From NCBI GenBank assembly GCA_003402735.1, contig QQNE01000007.1, positions 1 through 64,000 of the forward strand: 64,000 bases of DNA, given 5' to 3'. Origin of the DNA: Verrucomicrobiota bacterium (GTDB lineage Bacteria; Verrucomicrobiota; Verrucomicrobiia; Verrucomicrobiales; DEV007). Below are positions 61,942-64,000 of the stretch, one piece after another. Every line of letters starts with the position of its first letter. The first letter of the stretch is position 1. The notes beneath the pieces were generated by a model that was not told the DNA's origin, did not search any database, and saw nothing but the letters and a program-made list of their open reading frames with translations. The position numbers and the translations under genes were made by a program.

Positions 61942-64000
61942 ATGACCAAACGTCCCTATCACTGGTTTCTCATCGCGCTACTGTCAGGGTGGTTTCCCGC
62001 GCTTGGGGTCGGCCAGGACCGGTTCTCCGTCGATGCGGCGGTCAGCAGTGATTCGGTGACACTGGGCGAACCCTTTCAGTTCCAACTTCAAGTCTCTGGG
62101 TCCGAGACCCCCGAATCCCCCGATGTCTCCGCCATCACCGATTTCACGGTCACTCCCACGGGCAGCGGCACCAACTCCAGCAGTTCCGTGACCATCATCA
62201 ATGGCAAAGTCACCCAGAACGTCCGCAAGGGTTTTCTCTTCAACTACCAACTGGTGGCCAAAAAAATCGGCACCCTGACCATCCCTCCAATCACTGTGAA
62301 GGAGGGCACCACCAGCGCCACCACCCGACCCATCGTGATCAAGGTCGGACAGGCCCAGGAAACCGACGATTTCAAACTCCGAGCCGCCCTTTCCAAATCA
62401 GAGGCATGGGTGGGTGAAGCCATCACCCTCGACCTCACCTTCTACTACAAAGCAAGCCTCGACCAACCCCAACTCAATCTCCCGGTGGCTGGGGATGCCA
62501 ATTTCACGGTTCACGAAGTCCAAACGCAGGCGACCAACGACCCCGCGGTGCTCGACGGACAGGAATTTCAAACCTTGAAGGTGCGCCGCATTCTCATCCC
62601 CAAGAGCGTCGGCACGTTCCAACTGCCACCCGCCACCCTCACGTTCCGCGGCATCGTCGGTTACGCCGACCAGGACGATCCCTTCTTCGGCCGCCGACAA
62701 GTCGCTCAAATGCGCAATCTTGTGGTGCCGTCGAACGCCCTCGATCTCACGGTCCGGGATCTCCCGACAGATGGAAAACCTTCGAACTTCGCCGGACACA
62801 TCGGCAACTATCGCATCTCGGCCATCGCCACTCCGCGAAAGGTCAATGTGGGCGATCCCATCACCCTCCGCATCTCGATCTCCGGCCCCGCCTTTCTCCA
62901 GGACGTGGATCTTCCCCCGCTCCAGCGCCAACCAAACCTCGCCAAGGATTTCCGGCTCCCGGCGGAACGCTCCCCGGGCCAGATTCAGGAAGATTCCGTC
63001 GTCTTTACTCAAACCATCCGCGCCGCCCGGGAGGGTATTTCTGAAATCCCGGGCATTGAACTCCCCTTCTTCGATCCCAGTGTCGGCGCCTACCGCATCG
63101 CCCGTTCCCAGTCCATCCCGCTCGAGGTCACCCAAACGCGGGTTGTCACGGCCCGTGACGCCGAAGGAACCGAACCGATCGGGCCACGCACCTCGGAGGT
63201 GGAGGCTTGGTCGCGGGGCATCGCCCACAACTACGAAGACCTGGAGGCCCTGCGGTCCCAGCGCTTTTCCCCGGGCGCCTGGTTCCGCTCCGGTTCCTTC
63301 TGGATCCCGCTCCTCCTCCTTCCCCTGCTCCACGGATTGATCCGGTTCCTGGTCGGGAAACACCGCGCCCTCCAGGCCGATCCAGACGGGGTGCGCCAGG
63401 CTCAGGCCGCCCGGAAATTCCAATCGCGCATCGCCGTTGCGACCTCTTCCGACCAAGTCTTGGAGGCTCTTCGCGGCTACATCGGCGATCGGTTGCGTCT
63501 CTCCTCCGGAGCCCTGACCGCCAAGGATCTCCGCGAACCTTTGCAGCGCCACGGCGTTCCCGACCCAACCATCACCGCCGCGGAAGATCTGTTCCGGCGC
63601 TGCGAGGCCAGCCGCTACTCCGGCAGCCAATCCGGTGATGCCCAGGAATTGGCCTCCGCCAGCCGTCAGGTGGTCGCGGGAATCGAGTCCCAGGTGCAGC
63701 CCTCGGGTTTGGCTTGGCTCGACCCCAAGACCTTGCGCCGCCTCCCCGGCCTCAACCGCATCCTGCCTCTCCTCCCGCTCCTGCTGATGGTTCCAGGCAT
63801 CTCCGGAGCCGCCCTCGACCCGGCCAGCCAACAACAAATCTTCGACGAGGCCAACACCCTGTTCCGCCAGGCCAACGATCAATCCGCCAGCCATCCAGAC
63901 ACCGCCCGCGAGACCTACACCAAGGCGATCCTGCGCTTTCAACAGCTCATCCGCGAGGGCGGAATCGAAAATGGCAAACTCTACTACAACATCGGCAACG
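61942..64000 (+). CDS. BatD-BatE fusion protein, 3' end outside window
   Basis: Absent from the ORF track because it has no stop before the window edge. Starts MTKRPYHWFLIALLSGW (signal peptide) and stays open for 686 codons. BatD region: repeated beta domains with TLGEPFQFQLQVSG, KVNVGDPITLRISISG and the family marker DDPFFG, PSNFAGHIGNYRISA. One helix (FWIPLLLLPLLHGLIRFLVG, about 455), a helical cytoplasmic region, then a second helix (LNRILPLLPLLLMVPGISGAA) and TPR-like BatE sequence (ARETYTKAILRFQQLIREGG..LYYNIGN). Follows BatB-BatC by 22 bp. It probably continues as BatE downstream. Confidence 0.87.
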   Translation, partial: MTKRPYHWFLIALLSGWFPALGVGQDRFSVDAAVSSDSVTLGEPFQFQLQVSGSETPESPDVSAITDFTVTPTGSGTNSSSSVTIINGKVTQNVRKGFLFNYQLVAKKIGTLTIPPITVKEGTTSATTRPIVIKVGQAQETDDFKLRAALSKSEAWVGEAITLDLTFYYKASLDQPQLNLPVAGDANFTVHEVQTQATNDPAVLDGQEFQTLKVRRILIPKSVGTFQLPPATLTFRGIVGYADQDDPFFGRRQVAQMRNLVVPSNALDLTVRDLPTDGKPSNFAGHIGNYRISAIATPRKVNVGDPITLRISISGPAFLQDVDLPPLQRQPNLAKDFRLPAERSPGQIQEDSVVFTQTIRAAREGISEIPGIELPFFDPSVGAYRIARSQSIPLEVTQTRVVTARDAEGTEPIGPRTSEVEAWSRGIAHNYEDLEALRSQRFSPGAWFRSGSFWIPLLLLPLLHGLIRFLVGKHRALQADPDGVRQAQAARKFQSRIAVATSSDQVLEALRGYIGDRLRLSSGALTAKDLREPLQRHGVPDPTITAAEDLFRRCEASRYSGSQSGDAQELASASRQVVAGIESQVQPSGLAWLDPKTLRRLPGLNRILPLLPLLLMVPGISGAALDPASQQQIFDEANTLFRQANDQSASHPDTARETYTKAILRFQQLIREGGIENGKLYYNIGN

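Overview
The window is about 64 kb of GC-rich, gene-dense bacterial DNA. The organism has a Gram-negative envelope: it carries lpxA, a fused lpxC/fabZ gene, an OmpA-like protein and many Sec signal peptides. The LpxC-FabZ fusion, a Bat (aerotolerance) gene block with fused members, S8 proteases ending in a '..YYRVLLP' tail, and Gfo/Idh and ThuA proteins together fit Verrucomicrobiota best. That assignment is inferred from gene content; no rRNA is present.

Layout. 1-304: 93-bp tandem repeats. 406-3984: a minus-strand block of MFS transporter, SsuD-like flavin monooxygenase and Gfo/Idh oxidoreductase. About 4.2-17.7 kb: an accessory island with a broken IS256-type transposase, three secreted caspase-like (C14) proteins, a diversity-generating retroelement (DGR: reverse transcriptase, Avd and two variable regions), a GxxExxY protein, an orphan HicB-like protein, a DUF4062/DUF4384/OmpA operon, gene relics and repeats. 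17.9-35 kb: mostly housekeeping (dodecin, cytochrome c, a photolyase operon, MazG-like, rsmH, M3 peptidase, tRNA-Leu, gpmI, SpmAB-like, mnmA). 35-48.4 kb: POT transporter, nfo, an AT-hook-like protein, FtsX-type permease, UDG, CBS-pyrophosphatase, secreted Ig-like protein and NUDIX. 48.4-54.1 kb: S8 protease and lipid A genes. 54.3-64 kb: KefB-like antiporter and a Bat operon that runs off the window.

The most interesting part is 7.4-13.3 kb. Two separate genes encode a signal peptide, a caspase-like domain and a C-terminal formylglycine-generating-enzyme (FGE/SUMF1) fold. Each ends in a 136-bp variable region (VR1 on plus, VR2 on minus). The VRs are identical over 25 bp upstream and 36 bp downstream but differ at 25 of 75 core positions, and 19 of those 25 have A in one copy, the pattern left by adenine-directed mutagenic homing. 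Between them lie a DGR-type RT (IGNLTSQ and YTDD motifs) and an Avd-like four-helix protein. No template repeat is recognisable anywhere in the window. The VRs are inverted relative to each other and bracket the RT/avd segment, so recombination between them could invert the cassette and swap the C-terminal tails of the two targets.

The island also carries traces of rearrangement. A divergent DUF4062/caspase promoter region appears twice, each time with one partner gene reduced to a few codons. The third caspase gene sits between 27-bp transposon-like inverted repeats. A plausible reading is a diversified, envelope-located caspase recognition/effector system, with the DUF4062-DUF4384-OmpA operon as possible surface or signalling partners; this functional link is inference from proximity and shared promoter ancestry.
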